Made by a program: the position numbers and the translations under genes. A stretch of DNA of 6,117 bases from Christensenella sp. UBA7707 (GTDB lineage Bacteria > Bacillota > Clostridia > Christensenellales > CAG-138). Of the stretch, positions 1 to 5,280 are shown one piece after another. Location of the stretch: contig DLFZ01000039.1 of NCBI GenBank assembly GCA_002482435.1, positions 1 to 6,117 on the forward strand, given 5' to 3'. Under the pieces are notes generated by a model. That model ran no database searches. It was not told where the DNA came from and saw only the letters and a program-made list of their open reading frames with translations. How positions within the stretch are numbered: position 1 is the first letter of the stretch; the number at the start of each line of letters is the position of its first letter.

Positions 1-444
1 AGCGTTGTGATACAAACCTACACACCCGATCACCCGGCCATTCTTCTTGCGGCGCGGCACGACTACGAGTCGTTTTATAACTACGAGATCGCCGCGCGGC
101 GTGCGTCCATGTTCCCGCCGTTTTCGGTATTTTTGCGCGCGCTGTTCACGGGGGAAACCGAACAGGCACCCCGCGACGCGTGCGACGCATTCGCTGCGGG
201 CGTGAAGGCGGCCATTGTTGAAGCTTACCGTGCGCAAGGGGCAAACGAAAAGGAGCTTTTGCTTCTTTTGTCGGCGGCGGCACCCGTAAAGCGCAAACTC
301 GCGCAATACCGCTTTCAAACGCTCATCAAGCTTGCGCGCACCAAAAACGCCGCCGCGGCCGTAAATGCGGTGTATGAGTACGCAAGGGAACACCGTGACG
401 CTTGCATGGGCCCGCTTGAGGTGAACCCCGGGGATATGTTTTAG
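1..444 (+). CDS. priA: Primosomal protein N' (replication restart helicase PriA), C-terminal part, 5' end outside window
   Basis: This is the last 147 residues of PriA, the 3'-5' DNA helicase that recognises stalled forks and reloads the replicative helicase. The frame is open from base 1 and ends at TAG 442-444. Family landmarks seen are VVIQTYTPDHPAI (residues 2-14 of the fragment), which follows the helicase core, then HDYESFYNYEIAARR (20-34) with MFPPF (37-41), a trait of the PriA C-terminal domain. Near the end come a KRKLAQYRFQTLIK stretch, matching the family's 'RYRYQ.LIK' element, and the closing LEVNPGDMF. A GTG at 7 is open but is not a real start, because VVIQTY is internal in PriA. 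The family is usually about 730-810 residues, so the helicase motifs and zinc-binding cysteines lie upstream of the window. In Firmicutes priA commonly precedes def and fmt, as here. Identification is by recalled family motifs. Confidence 0.93.
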   Translation, partial: SVVIQTYTPDHPAILLAARHDYESFYNYEIAARRASMFPPFSVFLRALFTGETEQAPRDACDAFAAGVKAAIVEAYRAQGANEKELLLLLSAAAPVKRKLAQYRFQTLIKLARTKNAAAAVNAVYEYAREHRDACMGPLEVNPGDMF

Positions 445-454
445 ACGCTTCGCT

Positions 455-498
455 ATCACCCAAGCGGCGCACCACCACTTGGGTGATGAAGGTTTTTT
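455..498 (+). terminator. Possible intrinsic terminator after priA
   Basis: ATCACCCAAG (455-464) and CTTGGGTGAT (478-487) form a perfect 10-bp stem with a 13-nt loop, starting 10 nt after the priA stop. A run of six T follows at 493-498. The position fits termination of the upstream operon before the separate def promoter. It is not textbook: five bases (GAAGG) separate stem and T-run, the loop is long and the stem base is A/T. Termination may therefore be weak or the hairpin may act only as an RNA 3' end stabiliser. Confidence 0.5.
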
Positions 499-542
499 GC
501 ATCCGTTTCTCGCACCCGTGGGTGCTTTCACCCTTCAGATGC
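499..542. repeat. Nested inverted repeat with alternative pairings
   Basis: GCATC (499-503) pairs with GATGC (538-542). Inside, GCACC (512-516) can pair with GGTGC (521-525) over a CGTG loop; alternatively GGGTG (520-524) can pair with CACCC (529-533) over a CTTT loop. On the minus strand the second hairpin reads GGGTG-AAAG-CACCC. The two inner hairpins share bases and exclude each other. No known RNA family was recognised. Confidence 0.45.
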
Positions 543-548
543 TACTGA

Positions 549-565
549 TGTCGCTTTCAGCGACA
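549..565. repeat. Perfect 7-bp hairpin
   Basis: TGTCGCT (549-555) and AGCGACA (559-565) are perfect reverse complements around a TTC loop (GAA on the minus strand). There is no T-run on the plus-strand side, where AAACAAGG follows, so it does not look like a terminator for priA. Its role is unknown. Confidence 0.5.
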
Positions 566-581
566 AAACAAGGTTGTGCGC

Positions 582-623
582 GGCAGATGGCCTTATGGGG
601 TCGCCCGCAAAGGGTGTGCTGCC
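582..623. repeat. Three-level nested inverted repeat
   Basis: GGCAG (582-586) pairs with CTGCC (619-623). Within it CCTT (591-594) pairs with AAGG (610-613), and GGG (598-600) pairs with CCC (604-606) around TCG. Each helix is short and internal loops separate them, so stability is modest. It could be part of a structured RNA or of a dispersed intergenic repeat; neither can be shown from one copy. Confidence 0.35.
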
Positions 624-674
624 TTTGTGATAACGAATCAATCTGGCCTAAGTGCCTATTTCTTCATGCAAACA

Positions 675-704
675 TTGCGAACAATTGGCAAATGAGGCTA
701 TAAT
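675..704 (+). promoter_or_regulatory. Predicted sigma-A-type promoter of the def operon
   Basis: A perfect TATAAT -10 box lies at 699-704. The best -35 candidate is TTGCGA (675-680, four of six consensus bases) with an 18-bp spacer. There is no extended -10 TG. Transcription would start near 710-712, giving a leader of about 45 nt before the def ATG at 756. The placement just ahead of def, after a possible terminator, supports a separate start of transcription for the def-prkC genes. The -35 box is only fair, so the exact -35 is uncertain. Confidence 0.65.
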
Positions 705-709
705 AGCCT
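695..709. promoter_or_regulatory. Perfect 15-bp palindrome over the -10 box (operator candidate)
   Basis: AGGCTAT (695-701) and ATAGCCT (703-709) are perfect reverse complements about a single central A (702). The whole TATAAT (699-704) lies inside. A dimeric repressor bound here would block RNA polymerase directly. No T-run follows, so an intrinsic terminator is unlikely. No known regulator motif was recognised; the operator role is inferred from position and symmetry only. Confidence 0.35.
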
Positions 710-743
710 AGAGAAGCTTTGCGGCGCGAGGCGCCCGAACAAC

Positions 744-748
744 GGAGG
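744..748 (+). promoter_or_regulatory. SD sequence of def
   Basis: GGAGG lies 7 nt before ATG 756, an ideal spacing. It fixes the def start. A GC-rich mini-hairpin (723-735) lies just upstream and leaves this site free. Confidence 0.8.
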
Positions 749-755
749 AAACAAC

Positions 756-1274
756 ATGGCAAAACGGAAGATCTTTACCGGCGATGCACCCTGCCTTTAT
801 AAGGTGTGCCGTTCGGTCGAAAAATTTGACAAGAAGCTGCATGAATTGCTTGACGATATGGCGGAAACCATGTACGACGCCGAAGGTGCCGGGCTTGCTG
901 CTTCACAGATCGGCATTTTGCGCCGCGCGGTGGTCATCGACGTGGGCGAGGGAATTGTGGAACTTGTAAACCCCGAAATCGTCGAGATGTCCGACGAAAA
1001 AGAGGGCTGCATGGAAGGCTGCCTTTCCTTCCCGGGCAAGCGTGGGTATGTGGAGCGTGCCTACCGCGTGAAGGTGCGCGCGCAGAACCGCGACGGCGAT
1101 TGGAAGGAGTACGACGCGGAGGGCTATTTTGCCCGTGCCGTGCAGCACGAGCTCGACCATCTCAACGGCGAGGTGTATCTGCGTCTCGTCACCGAGCCTC
1201 CCGAAGGCTTTACAGAGGACGACGAAATCGAAGACGACGAAGTGGAACAGGACAACGGAGAATCCAACGCATGA
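756..1274 (+). CDS. def: Peptide deformylase (Def, PDF)
   Basis: This cytosolic metallo-hydrolase removes the N-formyl group from the initiator methionine of nascent proteins at the ribosome exit. The protein is 172 residues, normal for the family. All three PDF motifs are present: GAGLAASQ (44-51), EGCLS (87-91) with metal-ligand Cys89, and HELDH (131-135) with metal ligands His131 and His135 and catalytic Glu132. The start at ATG 756 has a strong SD (744-748), and the N-terminus fits the usual PDF opening strand and helix. After HELDHLNGEVYLRLV the protein ends in a very acidic tail (about 154-169, mostly D and E), which is not part of the catalytic fold. Def is first in the operon; its stop overlaps the fmt start in ATGA, so the formylating and deformylating enzymes are coupled. 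The enzyme should be active, since no key residue is missing. Confidence 0.96.
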   Translation: MAKRKIFTGDAPCLYKVCRSVEKFDKKLHELLDDMAETMYDAEGAGLAASQIGILRRAVVIDVGEGIVELVNPEIVEMSDEKEGCMEGCLSFPGKRGYVERAYRVKVRAQNRDGDWKEYDAEGYFARAVQHELDHLNGEVYLRLVTEPPEGFTEDDEIEDDEVEQDNGESNA

Positions 1275-2197
1275 AGATCGCATTCCTCGGCACGCCGGAA
1301 TTTGCGCTGCCCTCGTTGCAAATGCTTGTGGACGAAGGGCATGAAATCGCCGTGTTTACCCAGCCCGATCGGCCAAAGGGCAGACACGGCGAACTGACGC
1401 CGCCTCCTATAAAGGAGCTTGCTGCGCGCTACGGGTTGTCCGTCTACCAATTTGAAAAAATACGCCTGCCGGAGGGTGTGGCGGCGTTGAAGGGGTTTGC
1501 GCCCGAGCTTATGGTTACCGCCGCTTTCGGGCAGCTTCTCTCCAAGGAAAATCTGGACATTCCTTTGCACGGCTGCATCAACGTACATGGGAGCCTTCTT
1601 CCCAAGTACCGCGGCGCAGCGCCCGTGCAATGGGCTGTGATCAACGGGGAAACCGTAACGGGCATTACCACCATGCTGACCGACGTGGGAATGGATACGG
1701 GCGACATGCTGTTAAAGCGCGAGGTTGAAATCGGCCCCGAGGAAACCGGCGGTGAGCTTATGGAGCGGCTTTCTTATATCGGCGCGGAGCTCTTAAAAGA
1801 AACGATTGCCGCGCTTCAAAACGGCACACTCACGCGAGAAAAGCAAAACGAAGCCGAAGCCACCAAATGCCCCCTGCTCAAAAAAGAGCATGGCAAGGTG
1901 GATTTTTCAAAAACCGCCCGCGAAGTGCACAACCTCGTGCGGGGGGTGACCCCATGGCCCGGCGCGTATGCGTTTTTGGGCGGTGAGCCAGTGAAGCTGC
2001 TTAAGGTGCGCCGCACGGGGCTTAGCGCAAAGGGCGAAGCGGGCATGTGCGCCGTGGCAAGCCCGCAGGAAGGGCTTTTTGTAAACGCGGCGGACGAGCT
2101 TGTTCAAATTCTTGAGCTTCAGTTTGCGGGCGGCAAGCGCATGGAGGCTTCCTCCGCGCTACGCGGGCGTTCGCTTTTGGGGAAGGTTTTTCAATGA
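1271..2197 (+). CDS. fmt: Methionyl-tRNA formyltransferase
   Basis: Fmt transfers a formyl group from 10-formyl-tetrahydrofolate to Met-tRNA(fMet), making the initiator tRNA used in bacterial translation. The protein is 308 residues, typical for Fmt. It opens with MKIAFLGTPEFA (1-12), then the insertion loop QPDRPKGR (31-38), catalytic Asn104 and His106 in INVHGSLLPKYRGAAP (103-118), and GMDTGD (140-145) with the conserved acid. The C-terminal tRNA-binding domain begins near 205 and shows NLVRGVTPWPGA (221-232). The start is ATG 1271, overlapping the def stop in ATGA, with GGAG at 1257-1260. An open extension back to 1100 lies inside def and is not part of Fmt. The lysines that usually follow GR in the insertion loop are replaced by H39-G-E-L. 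The stop overlaps the rsmB start, again by ATGA. Confidence 0.96.
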   Translation: MKIAFLGTPEFALPSLQMLVDEGHEIAVFTQPDRPKGRHGELTPPPIKELAARYGLSVYQFEKIRLPEGVAALKGFAPELMVTAAFGQLLSKENLDIPLHGCINVHGSLLPKYRGAAPVQWAVINGETVTGITTMLTDVGMDTGDMLLKREVEIGPEETGGELMERLSYIGAELLKETIAALQNGTLTREKQNEAEATKCPLLKKEHGKVDFSKTAREVHNLVRGVTPWPGAYAFLGGEPVKLLKVRRTGLSAKGEAGMCAVASPQEGLFVNAADELVQILELQFAGGKRMEASSALRGRSLLGKVFQ

Positions 2198-3501
2198 GCG
2201 TAAGGCGTAAGGCGCTTGAAGCGCTTATGGACATTACCGATCGCGGCGCGTATGCAAACCTGCGCCTCAAGGAGGCGCTTGAGGGGATGGACGAACGCGA
2301 CGCCAAATGGGCGAGCGCGCTCGTTTATACAGTGCTCGACCGGCTCAACTACATCGACTATGTGCTGGAAACGCATGCGAGGGGTAAGCTCAACCCTTCC
2401 ATCCGCGGCATTTTGCGCATGGGTGTTTGTCAGGCGCTGTTTATGGATGTGCCGGATAGCGCCGCGTGCGACGAAAGCGTAAAGCTTGCGCGGGAAATCG
2501 GCAAGGGGGCGCTATCTGGGTATGTAAACGCTGTAATGCGAAGCGTTTGCCGCGCGAAGGAGAACCCGCTGGATTTACCCGGCGACCTCGCGGAGCGGCT
2601 CAGCGTGGAATACAGCTTTCCGCTGTTTTTGATACGGGAATACATTGAGCGGTACGGCGAGGCATTCGCGCAGGATATGCTGACGTTTCGCGGAAGGGGC
2701 ATTACGCTTCGCGCGCAGTACCCTTATACAGAAGAAGAGCTTGAACGGGAACTTACCGACCGCAACCTTGCGTTTACGCGCGGCAAAATCGCAAAGAGCG
2801 CGTTTTGCTTAGAGCGCGGGCTTGACGTTACAAAAATCGAACTTTTCCTTTCCGGCAAGGTGGCCGTGCAAAGCGAAGGTGCGATGCTCGCCTGTTTGGC
2901 GCTCGACCCGAAGCGTGGGCAAACCGTGCTTGATGCCTGTGCCGCGCCGGGCGGCAAAACCGCATACATCAGCGCCCTCATGCATGGCGAGGGGAGCATA
3001 ACCGCATGGGAAATTCACCCGCATCGCGCGGAGCTTACCGCGAAAACGCTGGCGCGGCTTCATGTGAACAACGCCGAAGTCGCCGTGTGCGATGCTTCCG
3101 TCAAGGACGAAGCGCTTTTTGATACCATGGACGCGGTTCTTGTGGACGCGCCCTGCTCTGGCCTTGGCCTTTGGGGTAAGCCGGACGCCAAGCAAAACAA
3201 AGATCAGGAAACGATTGAGCGCCTCAGCGCACTTCAAAAAAGCATTCTTTCCGCCTGCGCAGGCTATGTGAAGCGCGGCGGTACGCTTGTTTACTCCACC
3301 TGCACTGTGTCGCATGCGGAAAACGAGGCACAGGTCGAGGCATTTTTGAAGGAACATATCGAATTTTCGCTGGCGAGCCTTGAAGCTTATGTGCCGCAAT
3401 CCCTGCATGAACGGGCGAAGGGCGGCATGCTCCAGCTTTTCCCGCATCTCGACGGCACGGAGGGCTTTTTTGTGGCAAGGATGGTAAATCATGGCGGGTG
3501 A
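2194..3501 (+). CDS. rsmB: 16S rRNA (cytosine-C5)-methyltransferase RsmB (Sun/Fmu)
   Basis: RsmB uses S-adenosylmethionine to make m5C in 16S rRNA (C967 in E. coli numbering). The protein is 435 residues, the usual size. Residues 1 to about 130 form the NusB-like RNA-binding helical domain, with the ILRMGVCQALFMD segment (73-85) typical of it. The methyltransferase domain follows: SAM-binding DACAAPGGKT (257-266), EIHPHR (283-288), DAPCSGLG (328-335) with Cys331 of the PC motif, and YSTCT (377-381) with Cys380, the expected nucleophile. It ends in the family-typical DGTEGFFVARM. The usual arginine-rich R-x-P-D element after the PC motif reads WGKPDAK here (337-343). ATG 2194 overlaps the fmt stop and has GGAAGG 2181-2186 upstream. 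Many Clostridia carry a zinc metallopeptidase gene between fmt and rsmB; it is absent here. Confidence 0.95.
   Translation: MSVRRKALEALMDITDRGAYANLRLKEALEGMDERDAKWASALVYTVLDRLNYIDYVLETHARGKLNPSIRGILRMGVCQALFMDVPDSAACDESVKLAREIGKGALSGYVNAVMRSVCRAKENPLDLPGDLAERLSVEYSFPLFLIREYIERYGEAFAQDMLTFRGRGITLRAQYPYTEEELERELTDRNLAFTRGKIAKSAFCLERGLDVTKIELFLSGKVAVQSEGAMLACLALDPKRGQTVLDACAAPGGKTAYISALMHGEGSITAWEIHPHRAELTAKTLARLHVNNAEVAVCDASVKDEALFDTMDAVLVDAPCSGLGLWGKPDAKQNKDQETIERLSALQKSILSACAGYVKRGGTLVYSTCTVSHAENEAQVEAFLKEHIEFSLASLEAYVPQSLHERAKGGMLQLFPHLDGTEGFFVARMVNHGG
3478..3482 (+). promoter_or_regulatory. SD sequence deciding the rlmN start
   Basis: AAGGA lies 8 nt before ATG 3491, inside the end of rsmB. 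The next in-frame ATG (3518) lacks an SD at proper distance, so 3491 is preferred even though it makes an 11-nt overlap with rsmB. Confidence 0.6.
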
Positions 3502-4558
3502 GTTGAGCCTTTGCTCCATGAACCTAACGGAGCTTGAAACGCTTCTGAAATCGTGGAACGAGCCGAAGTTTCGCGCAAAGCAGGTGTTTTCGTGGCTTGC
3601 GCGCGGCGCGCGTCCCGAGGAGATGACCGACCTTCCAAAGCCCCTTCGTGAAAAGCTTGCTCAATTGCCTTTTGGCAGTGCTGCGCTCTATGATAAGCGC
3701 GTATCCGAAAAGGACGGCACGGTAAAATATCTGTTTGAGTTGGAAGACAAAAACCTCGTAGAGGGCGTTTTGATGCGCTACCGCTACGGCAACACACTCT
3801 GCATTTCCACGCAGGTTGGCTGCAAAATGGGCTGCGCGTTTTGCGCCTCCACGCTGGAGGGCTGCGTAAGAAACCTTACGGCAGGGGAAATGCTCGGCTT
3901 TTTGAGCGTCGTTGAGCGCGACGAAGGGCACGATGCCGCGCACGAGCGCGCGGTAACAAACGTGGTGCTCATGGGAAGCGGTGAGCCGCTCGACAATTAC
4001 GAAAACGTCGTGCGCTTTTTGCGCCTTGTGAGCGATAAAAACGGCAAAAACATAAGCCCTCGCAACATTTCCCTTTCCACCTGCGGGCTGGTACCCGAGA
4101 TTTACCGGTTTATGGAGGAGGCGCCGCACGTTACGCTGAGCGTATCACTGCACGCACCAAACGATGCATTAAGAGATTGCATCATGCCCATCAACCGCCG
4201 CTATCCGGTTGCCATGCTTCTGGAGGCGGCAAACACATACGCTTTGCAAACGGGAAGGCGCGTGGTGTTTGAGTACGCGCTCATCGGCAAGCTCAACGAC
4301 GCACAGGAGCATGCAAACGAGCTTAGCGAAAAGCTTCGCGGCATGAACTGCCATGTCAACCTTATCCCACTCAACCCCGTGCCGGAGCGCGGTCTCGATG
4401 GGGTCACAAGGGAGCACGCAAAGCGATTTGCTGAGTGGCTTGAAAACCGAGGCATCTCCGCGACGGTGCGCCGCGAAATGGGAACGGATATTGAGGGTGC
4501 GTGCGGCCAATTGAGGCGGCGCGTTTTGGAGGCTCAGGGGAGGGGGGAGGACGCATGA
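3491..4558 (+). CDS. rlmN: Dual-specificity 23S rRNA/tRNA (adenine-C2)-methyltransferase RlmN
   Basis: This radical-SAM enzyme makes 2-methyladenosine at 23S rRNA A2503 and tRNA A37 (E. coli numbering), which tunes the peptidyl-transferase centre and decoding. The 355-residue protein is of normal length. The [4Fe-4S] cysteines are C111, C115 and C118 (CKMGCAFC). The two reaction cysteines are both present: C338 in IEGACGQL, which carries the methyl group, and C104 in LCISTQVGC, the partner equivalent to E. coli C118. Glu91 sits where the E. coli general base lies. MGSGEPLDNY (161-170) is the SAM-binding GEP motif. A helical N-terminal RNA-binding domain covers about 8-60. The paralogue Cfr (antibiotic resistance, C8 methylation) is less likely, given this housekeeping context and the RlmN-like sequence. 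It overlaps rsmB by 11 nt and prpC by ATGA. Confidence 0.95.
   Translation: MAGELSLCSMNLTELETLLKSWNEPKFRAKQVFSWLARGARPEEMTDLPKPLREKLAQLPFGSAALYDKRVSEKDGTVKYLFELEDKNLVEGVLMRYRYGNTLCISTQVGCKMGCAFCASTLEGCVRNLTAGEMLGFLSVVERDEGHDAAHERAVTNVVLMGSGEPLDNYENVVRFLRLVSDKNGKNISPRNISLSTCGLVPEIYRFMEEAPHVTLSVSLHAPNDALRDCIMPINRRYPVAMLLEAANTYALQTGRRVVFEYALIGKLNDAQEHANELSEKLRGMNCHVNLIPLNPVPERGLDGVTREHAKRFAEWLENRGISATVRREMGTDIEGACGQLRRRVLEAQGRGEDA
4536..4550 (+). promoter_or_regulatory. Tandem G-rich SD deciding the prpC start
   Basis: Two SD-like tracts, GGGGAGG (4537-4543) and GGAGG (4546-4550), lie 11 and 4 nt before ATG 4555, both inside the end of rlmN. They support 4555 rather than the upstream in-frame GTG at 4501, which is within the rlmN AC-GQL region. 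Neither spacing is ideal. Confidence 0.6.
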
Positions 4559-5280
4559 TTTACGCCGCGAGAAGCGAAAAGGGAAAGCGCTATCAAAATG
4601 AAGACACGCTGTTTGTGCCGGCGCGGGGTGAGGTTGCGCTTTTTATCGTGGCAGACGGCATGGGCGGCCACAACGCGGGGAGCGTTGCGAGCAGGCTTGC
4701 CGCAGAGACCGTGGAGACGGAAGTCAAAAAAGGCGGCATCGCCACGCCGGATACTTTGCTTTTAAGCGCGATCGCGGTTGCAAACCGTGCCGTATTGGAC
4801 TATGCAAACGGCGATATAAACTGCCGCGGCATGGGTACCACCATGGTTGCGGCGCTCGCGTTTCAAACCAAATATGTGGCGGCAAACGTAGGCGACAGCC
4901 GCCTTTACCATATGCACGACGGCGTGCTCACGCAGGTGACGCGTGACCATTCCTATGTGGCGGAGCTTGTGGAGGCGGGAGAGATCACGCCCGAGCAGGC
5001 AGCCGTTCACCCCAGAAGAAACATCATTACGCGCGCTTTGGGTACGCGAAGCGAGGAAAAGGTTGATATTTTCAGGCGCGAGTGGGCGCGAGGCGATACG
5101 CTTATGCTCTGCTCTGACGGCCTTCACGGCGTGCTTGACGATTGCGAGCTTGCGCGCGTGCTTCGTGAAGCCGACGATAATCTTCAGGAGGCCTGCGACA
5201 TGCTCGTGGAGTTTGCGCTCTATGGCGGCTCCACCGACAACATCAGCGTCATCCTCATCAAAAATCAGGAGGTGCGGTAG
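4555..5280 (+). CDS. prpC: PP2C-family Ser/Thr protein phosphatase (PrpC/Stp)
   Basis: This soluble metal-dependent phosphatase removes phosphates placed by its partner kinase PrkC, including those on the kinase itself. From ATG 4555 it is 241 residues, normal for bacterial single-domain PP2C. Family motifs are in order: YQNED (13-17), VADGMGGH (32-39) with the metal-binding Asp34 and Gly35, GMGTT (92-96), NVGDSR (111-116), VTRDHS (128-133), HPRRNIITRALG (152-163), CSDGL (186-190) with metal ligand Asp188, and GGSTDNIS (224-231) with metal ligand Asp228. No membrane segment is seen. The start overlaps the rlmN stop in ATGA; an open extension to GTG 4501 adds 18 residues with no family match and is rejected. 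prkC follows with no gap, as is usual for this pair in Firmicutes. Confidence 0.95.
   Translation: MIYAARSEKGKRYQNEDTLFVPARGEVALFIVADGMGGHNAGSVASRLAAETVETEVKKGGIATPDTLLLSAIAVANRAVLDYANGDINCRGMGTTMVAALAFQTKYVAANVGDSRLYHMHDGVLTQVTRDHSYVAELVEAGEITPEQAAVHPRRNIITRALGTRSEEKVDIFRREWARGDTLMLCSDGLHGVLDDCELARVLREADDNLQEACDMLVEFALYGGSTDNISVILIKNQEVR
5267..5274 (+). promoter_or_regulatory. Near-perfect SD of prkC
   Basis: AGGAGGTG, a full match to the anti-SD of 16S rRNA, lies 6 nt before GTG 5281 and within the last codons of prpC. It settles the GTG as the prkC start and predicts efficient translation despite the non-ATG codon. Confidence 0.85.

Larger units (their letters stand above)
445..755. other. 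priA-def intergenic region (311 bp)
   Basis: This is the only gene-free stretch. From left to right it holds a 10-bp hairpin followed by T6 (455-498), a nested inverted repeat (499-542), a tight 7-bp hairpin (549-565), a larger nested inverted repeat (582-623), about 50 bases with nothing recognised, the def promoter (675-704) with a palindrome on its -10 box, a short GC hairpin in the leader (723-735, GGCGC-GAG-GCGCC) and the def SD. A 74-codon open frame at 479-703 has no SD, resembles no family I know and ends inside the -10 box, so I do not call it a gene. I looked for T-box, THF and ZTP riboswitch signatures, tmRNA, SRP RNA and RNase P RNA and recognised none. Confidence 0.8.

Noticed and set aside
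582..640. Possible T-box or folate/ZTP riboswitch ahead of def/fmt
   Set aside because: AAGGGTG at 610-616 recalls a T-box core, but the GG-x-ACCGCG continuation is missing and no specifier stem is seen; conserved THF and ZTP riboswitch cores were not found.
479..703. 74-codon open frame in the priA-def gap
   Set aside because: No SD, start lies within the terminator-like stem, no family resemblance, several inverted repeats run through it and it ends inside the def -10 box.
1100..1270. Upstream extension of the fmt frame
   Set aside because: It lies wholly inside def in another frame; Fmt homologues begin at the MKIAFLGTPEFA equivalent, which is ATG 1271 with its own SD.
2809..3519. 236-codon open frame on the minus strand
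   Set aside because: Shadow of rsmB; long antisense frames are expected in GC-rich coding DNA and this one shows no domain or SD. The same holds for minus-strand frames at 3524-4129, 4762-5304, 903-1283 and 5725-6105.
3824..3846. Possible Cfr (resistance methyltransferase) instead of RlmN
   Set aside because: Cfr shares the CxxxCxxC motif, but the sequence around LCISTQVGC, MGSGEPLDNY and ACGQL, and the position between rsmB and prpC, are those of housekeeping RlmN.
4501..4554. GTG start 18 codons upstream for prpC
   Set aside because: The extra residues overlap rlmN's conserved end and match nothing in PP2C; MIYAARSEKG at 4555 is the usual family N-terminus with an SD in front.
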